A stretch of 51,951 nt of DNA, from NCBI GenBank assembly GCA_016200545.1, contig JACQEO010000011.1:1-51951 (forward strand). Reading direction: 5' to 3'. Within the stretch, counting starts at the first letter, position 1; each line of letters opens with the position of its first letter. Made by a program: the position numbers and the translations under genes. The notes beneath the pieces were generated by a model that saw nothing but the letters and a program-made list of their open reading frames with translations, ran no database searches and was not told the origin of the DNA. Positions 26,982 to 34,780 of the stretch are shown piece after piece. The stretch is from Deltaproteobacteria bacterium (GTDB taxonomy: Bacteria > Desulfobacterota > Binatia > UTPRO1).

Positions 26982-28526
26982 ATGAAGGTTGCCGCGATCG
27001 ACATCGGCAGCAATTCGATCCACATGGTCGTGGCGCGGATCGACGCCGACGGACACTTCACGCTCCTCGACCGTGCCAAAGAGATGGTCCGGCTCGGCAA
27101 AGGGACGCTTGCCGCGCGAGCGCTTTCGCGCGAGGCGATGCAGGCCGGGATCCAGGCGCTCGCGACCTTCAAGCGGCTCGCCGATACGCAGCAAATCGAC
27201 CGCGTCCTCGCGGTCGCGACGAGCGCCGTTCGCGAGGCGAAGAACGGCGGCGACTTCATCGCGCAGATCGGTCGCGAGCTCGGCATCCACGTGGACCTCA
27301 TCACCGGACGCGAAGAAGCGCGGCTCATCCATCTCGCGGTGAGCAACGCCCTCGACCTGCGCGACGCCTCGACCGTCCTCGTCGACGTCGGTGGTGGCAG
27401 CGTCGAGCTGGTGCTCGCCGATCGCGGCATCGTCAAGCTGCAAGAGAGCCTGAAACTCGGCGTGCTACGCCTCGCCGAGCGCTTCTTCGAGCACGATCCG
27501 CCGGCGCGCGACGAGGTCGACGCGCTCGAAGAGTACCTCGATCGCCAGCTCGCATCCTTCTACAAGCGAGCACGGAGCACTGAGGTCGGACGATTCATCG
27601 GCACGTCGGGCACGGTCCTGAACCTCGCGGCGATCGCACTGCAGATGGACGGCGGCGCGGCGCCCGAGCGGCTGCACGGCATCACGCTTCGGGCGAAGGA
27701 CGTGCAGCGCGTGCGCAAGCTCGTCGTGCGCAGTGACCGCGACGAGCGCCAGCGCCTGCCCGGTCTCGATCGTCGCCGCGTCGATACGATCGTGCCGGGT
27801 GCGATCCTGATCGACCACGTGATGCGGCGTCTCGAGGTCGCGGAGTTGACCACGTGTGAATGGGCGCTGCGTGAGGGTGTGCTTCTCGACTTCATCCGCC
27901 GCCACGGCCGCGAGATCGAGGAGAACGAGACGATCGCGGATCCGCGGCGCCGGAGCGTGGTGCATCTCGGGCGGCGGCTCAACTTCGAGGAGGGCCACAG
28001 CCAGCAGGTGGCGCGCCTGGCGCTTGCGCTCTTCGATCAGACCGCCGATCGCCACGGCCTGGGCGCGCGTGAACGGGAATGGCTCGAGTTCGCGGCGTTA
28101 CTTCACGATGTCGGCAATCACATCGCGCACTCGCGGCATCATCGACATTCCTACTATCTGATCGTGCACGGGGAGCTTCTCGGCTTCGACCCGAAGGAGA
28201 TCCGCCTCATTGCCGCGCTCGCGCGCTATCATCGCAAGGCCGGTCCCAAGGAGGAAGACGAAGAGCTCGAAGCGTTGCCCAACGGCATGCGCGCCGTGGT
28301 CCCGCCGCTGGCGGCGTTGCTGCGGGTGGCGGACGCGCTCGACCGCAGCCACTTCAGCGTCGTACGCGGCGTGGACGTCACCGGCCGTGGCAAGGACGTC
28401 ACGATCGGCGTGCGAACCGGCGGACCCGACGCCGAACTCGAGCTCTGGGCCGCGCGCCGCAAGGCGGACATCTTCGAACAGGTATTCGGCCTGCGATTGA
28501 CGCTACAGGTGCAGGTAGAGGAGTGA
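26982..28526 (+). CDS. exopolyphosphatase/guanosine pentaphosphatase (Ppx/GppA)
   Basis: A 514-residue Ppx/GppA enzyme of the actin-like ATPase superfamily. The N-terminal phosphate loop is AAIDIGSNSIHMVVARID, the second is VLVDVGGGSVELVL, and the catalytic Glu lies in ATSAVREAKNG. The C-terminal 200 residues form an HD-type helical domain with EEGHSQQVARLAL and LLHDVGNHIAHSRHHRHSYYLI. It releases phosphate from polyphosphate or pppGpp. The stop overlaps the spacing to the next gene by 2 bp, so the three following genes are one operon with it. Confidence 0.9.
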   Translation: MKVAAIDIGSNSIHMVVARIDADGHFTLLDRAKEMVRLGKGTLAARALSREAMQAGIQALATFKRLADTQQIDRVLAVATSAVREAKNGGDFIAQIGRELGIHVDLITGREEARLIHLAVSNALDLRDASTVLVDVGGGSVELVLADRGIVKLQESLKLGVLRLAERFFEHDPPARDEVDALEEYLDRQLASFYKRARSTEVGRFIGTSGTVLNLAAIALQMDGGAAPERLHGITLRAKDVQRVRKLVVRSDRDERQRLPGLDRRRVDTIVPGAILIDHVMRRLEVAELTTCEWALREGVLLDFIRRHGREIEENETIADPRRRSVVHLGRRLNFEEGHSQQVARLALALFDQTADRHGLGAREREWLEFAALLHDVGNHIAHSRHHRHSYYLIVHGELLGFDPKEIRLIAALARYHRKAGPKEEDEELEALPNGMRAVVPPLAALLRVADALDRSHFSVVRGVDVTGRGKDVTIGVRTGGPDAELELWAARRKADIFEQVFGLRLTLQVQVEE

Positions 28527-28528
28527 CG

Positions 28529-29221
28529 ATGAACGGTCCGCTGACACCGCATTCGTATCCGGGGAAACTGATCATCGTCGAGGGCATCGACGGCTCGGGC
28601 AAGTCGACGCAGATCTCGCTGCTGCACCGTTGGCTGCTGGCGCTCGGGCACAAGGTGTTCTTCACCGAGTGGAACTCGTCGGCGCTGGTGCGCCGCGCCG
28701 TACGCCGTGGCAAGAAGAAGGACCTTCTCACGCCGACGACGTTCAGCATCCTGCACGCCGTCGATTTCGCGGATCGGCTCACCTACAAGATCATCCCACC
28801 GCTGAAGGCCGGCATGACCGTGCTCGCCGACCGCTACGTCTACACCGCGTTCGGGCGCGACGTCGCGCGTGGCGTCGACAGCGAGTGGGTACGCGGCGTC
28901 TACAGTTTCGCGCCGAAGCCCGACCTCGCGATCTACTTCCGGGTCCCGATCGAGGTGTCGTTGCAGCGTATCCTCATCGGCCGGACGAAGCTCAAGTATC
29001 ACGAGGCGGGGATGGACCTCGGCTTGAGCCGCGAACCGGCGGAGAGCTTCCGGCTCTTTCAGAGCCAGGTACTGGTGATCTACGACGAGCTGGTGCGGGA
29101 GTTCGGGCTCGAGGTGGTGGACGCGACGGCGGACATCAATCAGCAGCAGCAACAGGTCCGTCTGCTGGTGGCGGACGCCCTCGGGCTCGGCAAGGGGGAA
29201 CGGCATGCACGACGCGGATAA
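28529..29221 (+). CDS. thymidylate kinase-like protein 1
   Basis: A 230-residue P-loop kinase of the thymidylate kinase family. Walker A is GIDGSGKST with Lys25, the DR(Y/H) motif is ADRYVYTAFGRD, and the lid region is GRTKLKYHEAGMDLG. The sequence differs from standard Tmk in having a long basic insertion (RRAVRRGKKKD) after the first helix. ATG 28529 follows the ppx stop by 2 bp and overlaps nothing. It is paired with a second paralogue whose start overlaps it by 17 bp. Nucleotide substrate is inferred. Confidence 0.8.
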   Translation: MNGPLTPHSYPGKLIIVEGIDGSGKSTQISLLHRWLLALGHKVFFTEWNSSALVRRAVRRGKKKDLLTPTTFSILHAVDFADRLTYKIIPPLKAGMTVLADRYVYTAFGRDVARGVDSEWVRGVYSFAPKPDLAIYFRVPIEVSLQRILIGRTKLKYHEAGMDLGLSREPAESFRLFQSQVLVIYDELVREFGLEVVDATADINQQQQQVRLLVADALGLGKGERHARRG

Positions 29222-29990
29222 GCTCTTCTACGGCAACGGCCTGCCGTATCTGAAAGTCGGACCTCTCAAGGGCAGCCTCATCGTCCTCGAGGGAACCGAC
29301 AGCGTCGGTCGCTCGACCCAGATCGAGGCGCTGACGCGGTGGCTCGAGGTCCAGGGCTACGGAGTCGTGAATACCGGATGGACGCGCTCGCCGCTCCTCG
29401 CGGAGACGATCAACGAGGCGAAAGCCGGGCATGAATTGAACGTGACGACGTTCAGCCTGCTGTACGCGGCCGACTTCGCCGATCGCTTGGAGAACCAGAT
29501 CATCCCGGCGCTGCGTGCCGGTTTCATCGTGCTCGCCGACCGCTACATGTACACCGCGTTCGCGCGCAACGCCGTGATGGGTGCCGATGCGCAGTGGACC
29601 CGCAAGCTCTTCGGCTTCGCGGTCGTGCCGGACTTGGTGCTGTATCTCAAGATCGACGTACGCAGGCTGGTCCCGCGCGTGCTGGAGTCGAAGGGCATGG
29701 ACTATTGGGAGTCGGGCATGCACCTGAAGCTCGGCGGCGACATCTTCGACTCGTTCCGCCGCTATCAAGCCCGCCTCATCCGCGAGTACGACGCGATCGC
29801 GGAGGAGCTCGGGTTCGTCAGCGTCGATGCGTGCCACCCGATCGACGCCATCCAACAAGAGCTGCGTGCGCACATCGCCCGCTATCTCGCCGGCGAGCGG
29901 CCTGGCCGGCGGCGGCGCGCGGCGTCGACCGTGCGGCGGGCGGCGTCGGCGCAGACGGCGGCGCGCGCCGCGCGCGCCAAGATGCGGTGA
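29205..29990 (+). CDS. thymidylate kinase-like protein 2 (degenerate P-loop)
   Basis: A 261-residue paralogue of the preceding kinase, with the same layout and ADRYMYTAFARN motif. Its Walker A reads EGTDSVGRST: the invariant Lys is Arg36. Such a change usually kills or weakens phosphoryl transfer, so it could be a regulatory or structural partner. It has an N-terminal 24-residue extension and a basic Arg/Ala-rich tail of about 35 residues (from residue 226). Its start lies inside gene 1 (17-bp overlap) and its stop overlaps the next GTG, so all are translated together. Confidence 0.8.
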   Translation: MHDADKLFYGNGLPYLKVGPLKGSLIVLEGTDSVGRSTQIEALTRWLEVQGYGVVNTGWTRSPLLAETINEAKAGHELNVTTFSLLYAADFADRLENQIIPALRAGFIVLADRYMYTAFARNAVMGADAQWTRKLFGFAVVPDLVLYLKIDVRRLVPRVLESKGMDYWESGMHLKLGGDIFDSFRRYQARLIREYDAIAEELGFVSVDACHPIDAIQQELRAHIARYLAGERPGRRRRAASTVRRAASAQTAARAARAKMR

Positions 29991-31375
29991 GGCGGCGCGC
30001 TGCACGCGGCGTGTGCGTCGCCGCGGCGTTCCTGCTCGCCGCCTGCGCGACGCACGATTCCCCGAGCGTCACGCCGGCAGCGAGATCAGGCCCGCCGGTG
30101 GCGCTCATCGTCGTCGATGGACTCGACGCGCGCGACGTTACCGACAGCGACACCCCGAATCTCGCGCGCTACTGGCGCGAGAGCCCGTGGTGCGCGGGCG
30201 TGCACGGCCGCGCGGCGATGCCGGCGCGCACCAACGTCAACCACGCCAGCCTCCTGACCGGCGTGTACCCCGATACCCACGGTGTCACCGGCAACGCCTT
30301 CTGGGATCGAACCGCCGCGCCGCCGCGAAAGTTGGGCGCCGCACCCGATCTGCTCACCGAGACGCTCTTTACGGTGGCGCATGGACGCACACCGCCGGTT
30401 CGGACGGCGGCGGCGGTGGGCAAGGCGAAGCTCGAGAGCATGTTCGCGGCGACGCCGGGCGGGCAAGCGGCGCCGAGCCGGACCTGGAGCCCGAAGGACG
30501 CACCGTCGTCGGCTCGCGATCCGACGACCGGCTACGCACTCGATGCGGCGACGCTGGCGGGCGCGCGCGCCTTGCTCGACGACGCGCCCGCGTTCCTGCT
30601 CGTGAATCTCGCCGACGTCGACCGCGTGAGCCACGGCGCCGGGCCGCATTCGGAGGAGGCGCGCGCGACGCGTCGCGAGACCGACCGCGCGCTTGCCGCG
30701 TTCGTTCAGGACGTGCTCCGCCGTCCGGAGTGGCGCGACGGAACGCTCGTCGTCACCGCCGATCACGGCTTCGACGCCACCACGCATCCCGTCGTCGATG
30801 TCGCGGCCGAGCTGCACGCAGCGGGCCTCGACGCCGCGCTCGTGAGTGTCGCCGATGGCGGCGTGGCGCACGTCTACGCACGCGACCCCGAGGCCGCCGG
30901 CCGTGAGACGGCGCTCGCCGCTGCGCGGCGTCTCGCGCTGTCGACGCCGGGCGTCGCCGAGGCGCTCTACCGCGAATCCAATTCAGAGGACGGTGGCGAT
31001 GCGCACGTGCTCGCCCGCGTCCATCCCGATTGGCGGGTCGCGCATCCGCGTGCCGGCGATCTGCTGCTGGTCGCGGCGTCGGGTTACGCGCTCGCCGAGA
31101 ACGGCGGCGACGAGGTGCGGCTCAGGGGCAACCACGGCGCCCCCGCGGAGCGTGACGTAGCAGTCGTCGCGATCGGCGGGGGTGTACACGCCACCGATCG
31201 CTGCGACGACGTTACCGCAGCCGATCTCGGGCGCACGATGCTCGACTGCCTCGGGCTACGCGACGTCGCGCGACTCGACGGCGCGCCGATCGCCGCCGAT
31301 GCGCGGGGCCGCAAGCTTTCCGGGCTGTGTACGCCCGCGAGCGAAGCGACAAGCGCAGCGTTAACGAGTCCGTGA
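29987..31375 (+). CDS. lipoprotein phosphodiesterase, alkaline phosphatase superfamily
   Basis: A 462-residue protein with a lipobox (FLLAACATH) and the nucleotide pyrophosphatase/phosphodiesterase fold: VVDGLDARD (metal Asp), RTNVNHASLLTGVYP (catalytic Thr region), DVDRVSHGAGPH and VTADHGFD (metal Asp and His), and RGNHGAP near the end. It would hydrolyse phosphodiesters or phosphonates outside the cytoplasmic membrane. GTG 29987 overlaps the kinase 2 stop (GTGA). With ppx and the two kinases it forms a phosphate- or nucleotide-related operon. Confidence 0.82.
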   Translation: MRRRAARGVCVAAAFLLAACATHDSPSVTPAARSGPPVALIVVDGLDARDVTDSDTPNLARYWRESPWCAGVHGRAAMPARTNVNHASLLTGVYPDTHGVTGNAFWDRTAAPPRKLGAAPDLLTETLFTVAHGRTPPVRTAAAVGKAKLESMFAATPGGQAAPSRTWSPKDAPSSARDPTTGYALDAATLAGARALLDDAPAFLLVNLADVDRVSHGAGPHSEEARATRRETDRALAAFVQDVLRRPEWRDGTLVVTADHGFDATTHPVVDVAAELHAAGLDAALVSVADGGVAHVYARDPEAAGRETALAAARRLALSTPGVAEALYRESNSEDGGDAHVLARVHPDWRVAHPRAGDLLLVAASGYALAENGGDEVRLRGNHGAPAERDVAVVAIGGGVHATDRCDDVTAADLGRTMLDCLGLRDVARLDGAPIAADARGRKLSGLCTPASEATSAALTSP

Positions 31376-31450
31376 CATCGCGGTGCCGTAGTTCCGCGCA
31401 GCCGCTCGACAACGAAGCGGTCGCGCACAGCGCAACAACGAGGACTGTTC

Positions 31451-31742
31451 TCAAACCGCACTCTCGCGTTCCCCGCGCCCGTCGAGCGGTAGCCAGTTCC
31501 GCGGCCGAGCCCTCGAGAGCAGGTAGTAAATCACCGCACAATCCGTGTCTGTCAATTCGCCTGAGGCCGGCATGAGGTTACGCCGTCCGTCGACGACGTC
31601 CGTTCGCACACGTAGGCCGTTGGTTGTCCACGGGTCGCCAAGAGATTTGCTTGGAAGCCGCGTCAGCGGATTCTCGCCGAGGAGCCTTGTAGTACGTTGA
31701 ACGTCCCCGACGGGATTTCCACGCGATTCTGCTTTGACATCT
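31451..31742 (-). pseudogene. C-terminal protein remnant
   Basis: An open frame with no start codon of normal type at its 5' end (a TGA lies just upstream). It reads RLLGENPLTRLPSKSLGDPW, then LMPASGELTDTDCAVIYYLL and ends ARPRNWLPLDGRG. The composition and the MPASGELTD pattern resemble the end of a c-type cytochrome or related protein, but no CXXCH is present and I cannot name the family. Probably the tail of a deleted gene. Confidence 0.35.
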
Positions 31743-31975
31743 CAATAGCTGGCATCGTCAAGGCAGTGGCGTGAGCGAGGGCACGAATCATCTCTCCTGC
31801 CCTGCGCTGCTGCGGATCCGAAGGGATCCACGATCGCGTGCACCGACACGACCCACGGGCAAGGACCAATGACGCCCCGTCGGGGTCACGCCGCTCCGGA
31901 AGCGCGCATCCCGTGCGGGCCGCTGTGGTGTCGAGGCCGAGCCCGTTCACGGCAAGCGTCTTGGCGCTGATGACG

Positions 31976-32128
31976 TCATTCCTCACGATCCAGTACCTGA
32001 CGCACGATCAGGGCCGAGCAAGGCGCGCTCGGCGGACGGGGCCCCGCGCCGGCCACGGCCAGACGCGCGTACCAGCCGATCAGGAGCAGCGAGACGATCA
32101 GGCACAGAGACACGACCCGACGCGGCAT
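31976..32128 (-). CDS. possible 50-residue exported peptide
   Basis: A short minus-strand ORF starting MPRRVVSLCLIVSLLLIGWY, a textbook signal sequence or membrane anchor, followed by about 28 residues with one Cys. Codon third positions are GC-rich as in real genes here. There is no good ribosome site and the surrounding kilobase is degenerate, so it is only a candidate. Confidence 0.3.
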   Translation of the reverse strand: MPRRVVSLCLIVSLLLIGWYARLAVAGAGPRPPSAPCSALIVRQVLDREE

Positions 32129-32416
32129 GCATCGGCATCGGCGCCGGCGTCACCGATAGCCCCGAACTCGACGTGGTTCCCTTCGAAGGAGGGATCGGGC
32201 GCTCCACCCGGGCGGCCGCCTGAACGCCGATCTACGCACCTGCGTGAAGCGCAAGTATCAGCGGCTGTGCAGGTGAGGACGCGCACGGCGAGGCGCGCCT
32301 CAACACGTCAGTCGCCCTTGCCGCGAGAGTACGTTTGGGTAGACCGCCTCGATCGAGGCGTGAAAAGGAGAGCTGGAGATGGAACGCGTGGAGGCACCAT
32401 TCGTGCTAACCAACAC

Positions 32417-32623
32417 TCACGGTGCGCCCCGTCCTGCCCCTGTTTCGCTGACCTCGAAGTAGCGGAACAGGTCGCCTCGCGTCAGCTGTTCGACCGCAGA
32501 CACCGGACTACGGCAACTTCGAAGCAGATGCTCCTTGAGCACTCGCACCTCTCCACCGCCGATTGCGGGTGCATCTTCGATGACGACGGTCGCGCATCGC
32601 GCGCACCCTATTTTGAAGCGCAT
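32417..32623 (-). CDS. small Cys-motif protein, divergent from the bufferin operon
   Basis: A 68-residue protein beginning MRFKIGCARCATVVIEDAP: a CXXC near the N-terminus plus a third Cys in LLRSC, a possible half zinc ribbon. An excellent ribosome site (AAGGGG, six bases before the ATG) supports it. Its promoter-like element (32710-32686) is of the same type as those of the sigma factor and bufferin operon. It may bind metal or be a small regulator within the same stress response. Family not recognised. Confidence 0.6.
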   Translation of the reverse strand: MRFKIGCARCATVVIEDAPAIGGGEVRVLKEHLLRSCRSPVSAVEQLTRGDLFRYFEVSETGAGRGAP

Positions 32624-32685
32624 TTGGCCCCTTCTGCTGGACGACCGGTGCTCCGCCGAGCACCGCGTAGTGAGGTCACCTGATT

Positions 32686-32710
32686 TACGCCGGACCCGAC
32701 CAAAGGTTAC
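32686..32710 (-). promoter_or_regulatory. SigF-type promoter of the small Cys gene
   Basis: On the minus strand GTAACC (32710-32705), 15 bases, then CGTA (32689-32686). The gene starts 62 bases downstream. Same spacing and hexamer as the other elements in this region. Confidence 0.65.
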
Positions 32711-32746
32711 AGACAAGCGCCGTGCGTCGGCCGGAACCGACTCGAT

Positions 32747-32771
32747 GTAACTTCGGCGGCCGAGGCGCGAA
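32747..32771 (+). promoter_or_regulatory. SigF-type promoter of the yceI-buf operon
   Basis: GTAACT (32747-32752), 15 bases, then CGAA (32768-32771), 51 bases before the yceI-like ATG. It is divergent from the element at 32710-32686; the two lie 36 bp apart. No other copy lies between yceI-like and bufA, so the whole operon would start here. Confidence 0.7.
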
Positions 32772-32822
32772 CTGAGGGAATGCCGCGGCAGCTCGAAACG
32801 CGCGGCGGACCGGAGGGGACGG

Positions 32823-33512
32823 ATGGCGCTGCGCCGGATCGAGGCAACGCTCACCACATTCGCGATTCTAGGAATGCTCTCGGGCGGCGCCGACGCCGCC
32901 ACGACATTCACGGTCGACCCGGAGGCGGGCAACAACGCCTTCACGGCCGTGTTCGACGCGTCGCTCGGCGAGCGCATCACGGCCGTGAGCTCGGCGATCG
33001 GATGTACCCTCAGCATCGATGAGGCGACGCTCGAAGGCCGCGCCTCGTGCTCCGTCCCCCTGGCGACGATCCGGGTGGACAACGACGACACCAAGTCCGA
33101 TCACTTCCGACAGTGGGCGACCAACAAGAAGATGGCGCCGGAGGCGTGCAAATTCGAGGTCGAGGTGCCGAACGTGAAGCTTCCCTCGACGATGAAGGAG
33201 AAGACGCCGACGCCGTTCACCGCTGACGGCACGTTCGTGCTTTGCGGACGCCATCGCGACGACGGGAAGCCCGAGCGGATCACGGGGACGATCGCATACC
33301 TGCCCCCCGGCAGCTACGGCGAGGCGCGGACGCTCAGAATTCGGGCGCACATCGAGAGCTTCAATCGTGAAAAGTACGGCATCGCCCCGAAGAACACCGC
33401 CGGCTGGCTGGCGCGCGTGCAACAGCTCGCGGATGTCGTCGGCACAGAGGGAACGATCGAGGTCAGCATCTTCGCCACGAGCCCGGCGCCAGCCGCCTCT
33501 GACGCGAAGTAG
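32823..33512 (+). CDS. YceI-like periplasmic protein
   Basis: A 229-residue exported protein: signal peptide ending near GGADAATT, then a YceI-type lipocalin-like barrel (FTVDPEAGNNAFTAVFDA, then DDTKSDHFRQWA and FEVEVPNVKLP). YceI proteins bind polyisoprenoids or amphiphiles. The family usually reads as about 190 residues with a DxHLxSxDFF motif; here it is modified. It is the first gene of the bufferin operon, 60 bp before bufA. A role in buffering or envelope stress is inferred from that position. Confidence 0.72.
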   Translation: MALRRIEATLTTFAILGMLSGGADAATTFTVDPEAGNNAFTAVFDASLGERITAVSSAIGCTLSIDEATLEGRASCSVPLATIRVDNDDTKSDHFRQWATNKKMAPEACKFEVEVPNVKLPSTMKEKTPTPFTADGTFVLCGRHRDDGKPERITGTIAYLPPGSYGEARTLRIRAHIESFNREKYGIAPKNTAGWLARVQQLADVVGTEGTIEVSIFATSPAPAASDAK

Positions 33513-33572
33513 GAGTGGCGAGGCCGACTCGGCCTACGCCGAAGTCCCACCAACAACGAAGAGGAGGAACAG

Positions 33573-33845
33573 ATGAACGGATTGACCAAAGGAATGTTGA
33601 TCGCGAGCGCCGCCGCGGCACTGGTCGTGAGCGGCAACGTCGTCGCGCGCGCGACGGACAAAGCCGGCGGCGACGTCGTGAATTGCGCCGGCATCAACGC
33701 ATGCAAGGGCAAGGGCTCCTGCGCTGGCGCGAGCAACGCCTGTAAGGCGAAGAACGAGTGCAAGGGCAAGGGCTGGGTGGAGACCAGCAGCGCCGCGGAG
33801 TGCCTGAAGAAGGACGGAAAGGTCGTCGAGCCGAAGAAGATGTAA
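33573..33845 (+). CDS. bufA: bufferin precursor (BufA2-type, copper-binding RiPP)
   Basis: A 90-residue precursor with an N-terminal signal peptide (LIASAAAALVVSGNVVARA) and six Cys (38, 44, 50, 57, 63, 77) in the core pattern CAGINACKGKGSC and NACKAKNECKGKG, the low-complexity pattern of BufA2-type bufferins. In described systems BufB and BufC convert Cys to thiooxazole rings and the exported peptide binds copper. A ribosome site (GAGGAGG) precedes the ATG. The bufB and bufC genes follow immediately, which makes the assignment firm. Confidence 0.88.
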   Translation: MNGLTKGMLIASAAAALVVSGNVVARATDKAGGDVVNCAGINACKGKGSCAGASNACKAKNECKGKGWVETSSAAECLKKDGKVVEPKKM

Positions 33846-33852
33846 GCCGACG

Positions 33853-33898
33853 GAGCCGGCGGGGGCGTTTCCGACTCTCCTTCCACCCCCGCCGGCTC
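33853..33898 (+). promoter_or_regulatory. intercistronic hairpin between bufA and bufB
   Basis: GAGCCGGCGGGGG (33853-33865) and CCCCCGCCGGCTC (33886-33898) are perfect 13-bp reverse complements with a 20-base loop, starting 8 bp after the bufA stop and ending 21 bp before bufB. It could protect the bufA transcript end or partially stop transcription so that precursor outnumbers enzyme. Confidence 0.7.
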
Positions 33899-33919
33899 AG
33901 TCTAGTTGGAGGTCGCCAC

Positions 33920-34780
33920 ATGGGATGTCGAATGCCGTTTCTCGGTCACGGGGTCGGACTTCGCACGAAGCACTATCCCGGCATATGGGACGGCACCGCC
34001 CGCGCCGACTGGTTCGAGGTCATCTCCGAGAACTTCATGATTCCGGGTGGGCGCCCGCTCGCGGTGCTCGAGCGAGCGCGAGCGATCGCCCCGGTCGTTC
34101 TCCACGGCGTCTCGATGTCGCTCGGCTCGGCAGATCCGCTGAACGATGACTACCTACTCGAACTCAAGACTCTCGCGGCGCGCATCGAGCCGGCCTGGAT
34201 CTCCGACCATCTGTGCTGGGGCAGCATCGGGGGGCACTACGCGCACGATCTGCTACCACTCCCGTTCACCGAGGAGGCGATCGCGCACGTCGCGGAACGC
34301 GTGCGGATCGTGCAGGATCGGCTCGGCCGGAAGATCTTGATCGAGAACGTATCGAGCTACCTCACGTTCACGCACTCGACGATGCCCGAGTGGCAATTCC
34401 TCGCCGAGGTCGCGACACGCGCGGACTGCGGCATCCTGCTCGACGTGAACAACGTCTACGTGAGCGCGCATAATCACGGATTCGACGCTGGCATGTATCT
34501 CGCCGAGCTGCCGCCCGATCGCATTGGACAGATTCATCTCGCAGGCCACAGCGACCACGGCACGCATCTGCTCGACACTCACGACGCGCCGGTATGCGCC
34601 GCGGTGTGGAAACTGTACCGGACTGCGCTGCTCCTGTTCGGCCGCGTCTCGACGCTCATCGAGTGGGACGATCAGGTGCCGGAATTCGACGAGCTGATCG
34701 CCGAGGCCGAGCGCGCTCGCGCAATCGAACGGGAACTCCTCGAGGTGTCGCTTGATGATCGCCATGCCGTGCCTGCGTGA
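33920..34780 (+). CDS. bufB: bufferin modification enzyme BufB (DUF692, MNIO family)
   Basis: A 286-residue DUF692 TIM-barrel protein of the multinuclear non-haem iron oxidase family, related to MbnB. Family motifs visible are GVGLRTKHYPGIWD, WFEVISENFM, VLHGVSMSLGS, ISDHLCWG, LIENVSSY, GILLDVNNVYVSAHNHG and IHLAGHSDH; these supply His, Asp, Glu and Asn metal ligands. TTGGAGG lies upstream of the ATG. With BufC it would modify Cys residues of the bufA product. Length is standard. Confidence 0.92.
   Translation: MGCRMPFLGHGVGLRTKHYPGIWDGTARADWFEVISENFMIPGGRPLAVLERARAIAPVVLHGVSMSLGSADPLNDDYLLELKTLAARIEPAWISDHLCWGSIGGHYAHDLLPLPFTEEAIAHVAERVRIVQDRLGRKILIENVSSYLTFTHSTMPEWQFLAEVATRADCGILLDVNNVYVSAHNHGFDAGMYLAELPPDRIGQIHLAGHSDHGTHLLDTHDAPVCAAVWKLYRTALLLFGRVSTLIEWDDQVPEFDELIAEAERARAIERELLEVSLDDRHAVPA

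Larger units (their letters stand above)
31376..32416. other. degenerate region between phosphodiesterase and small Cys gene
   Basis: About 1 kb with no intact gene of normal size. It holds two possible minus-strand pieces described separately (31451-31742 and 31976-32128). Other open frames on either strand are Arg-, Ser- and Pro-rich without family resemblance. It separates the conserved 11-31 kb part from the metal-stress region. Confidence 0.5.

Noticed and set aside
31557..31582. Minus-strand GTAACC-N16-CGAA in the orphan fragment
   Set aside because: Spacer is 16 not 15, and no gene follows on that strand.
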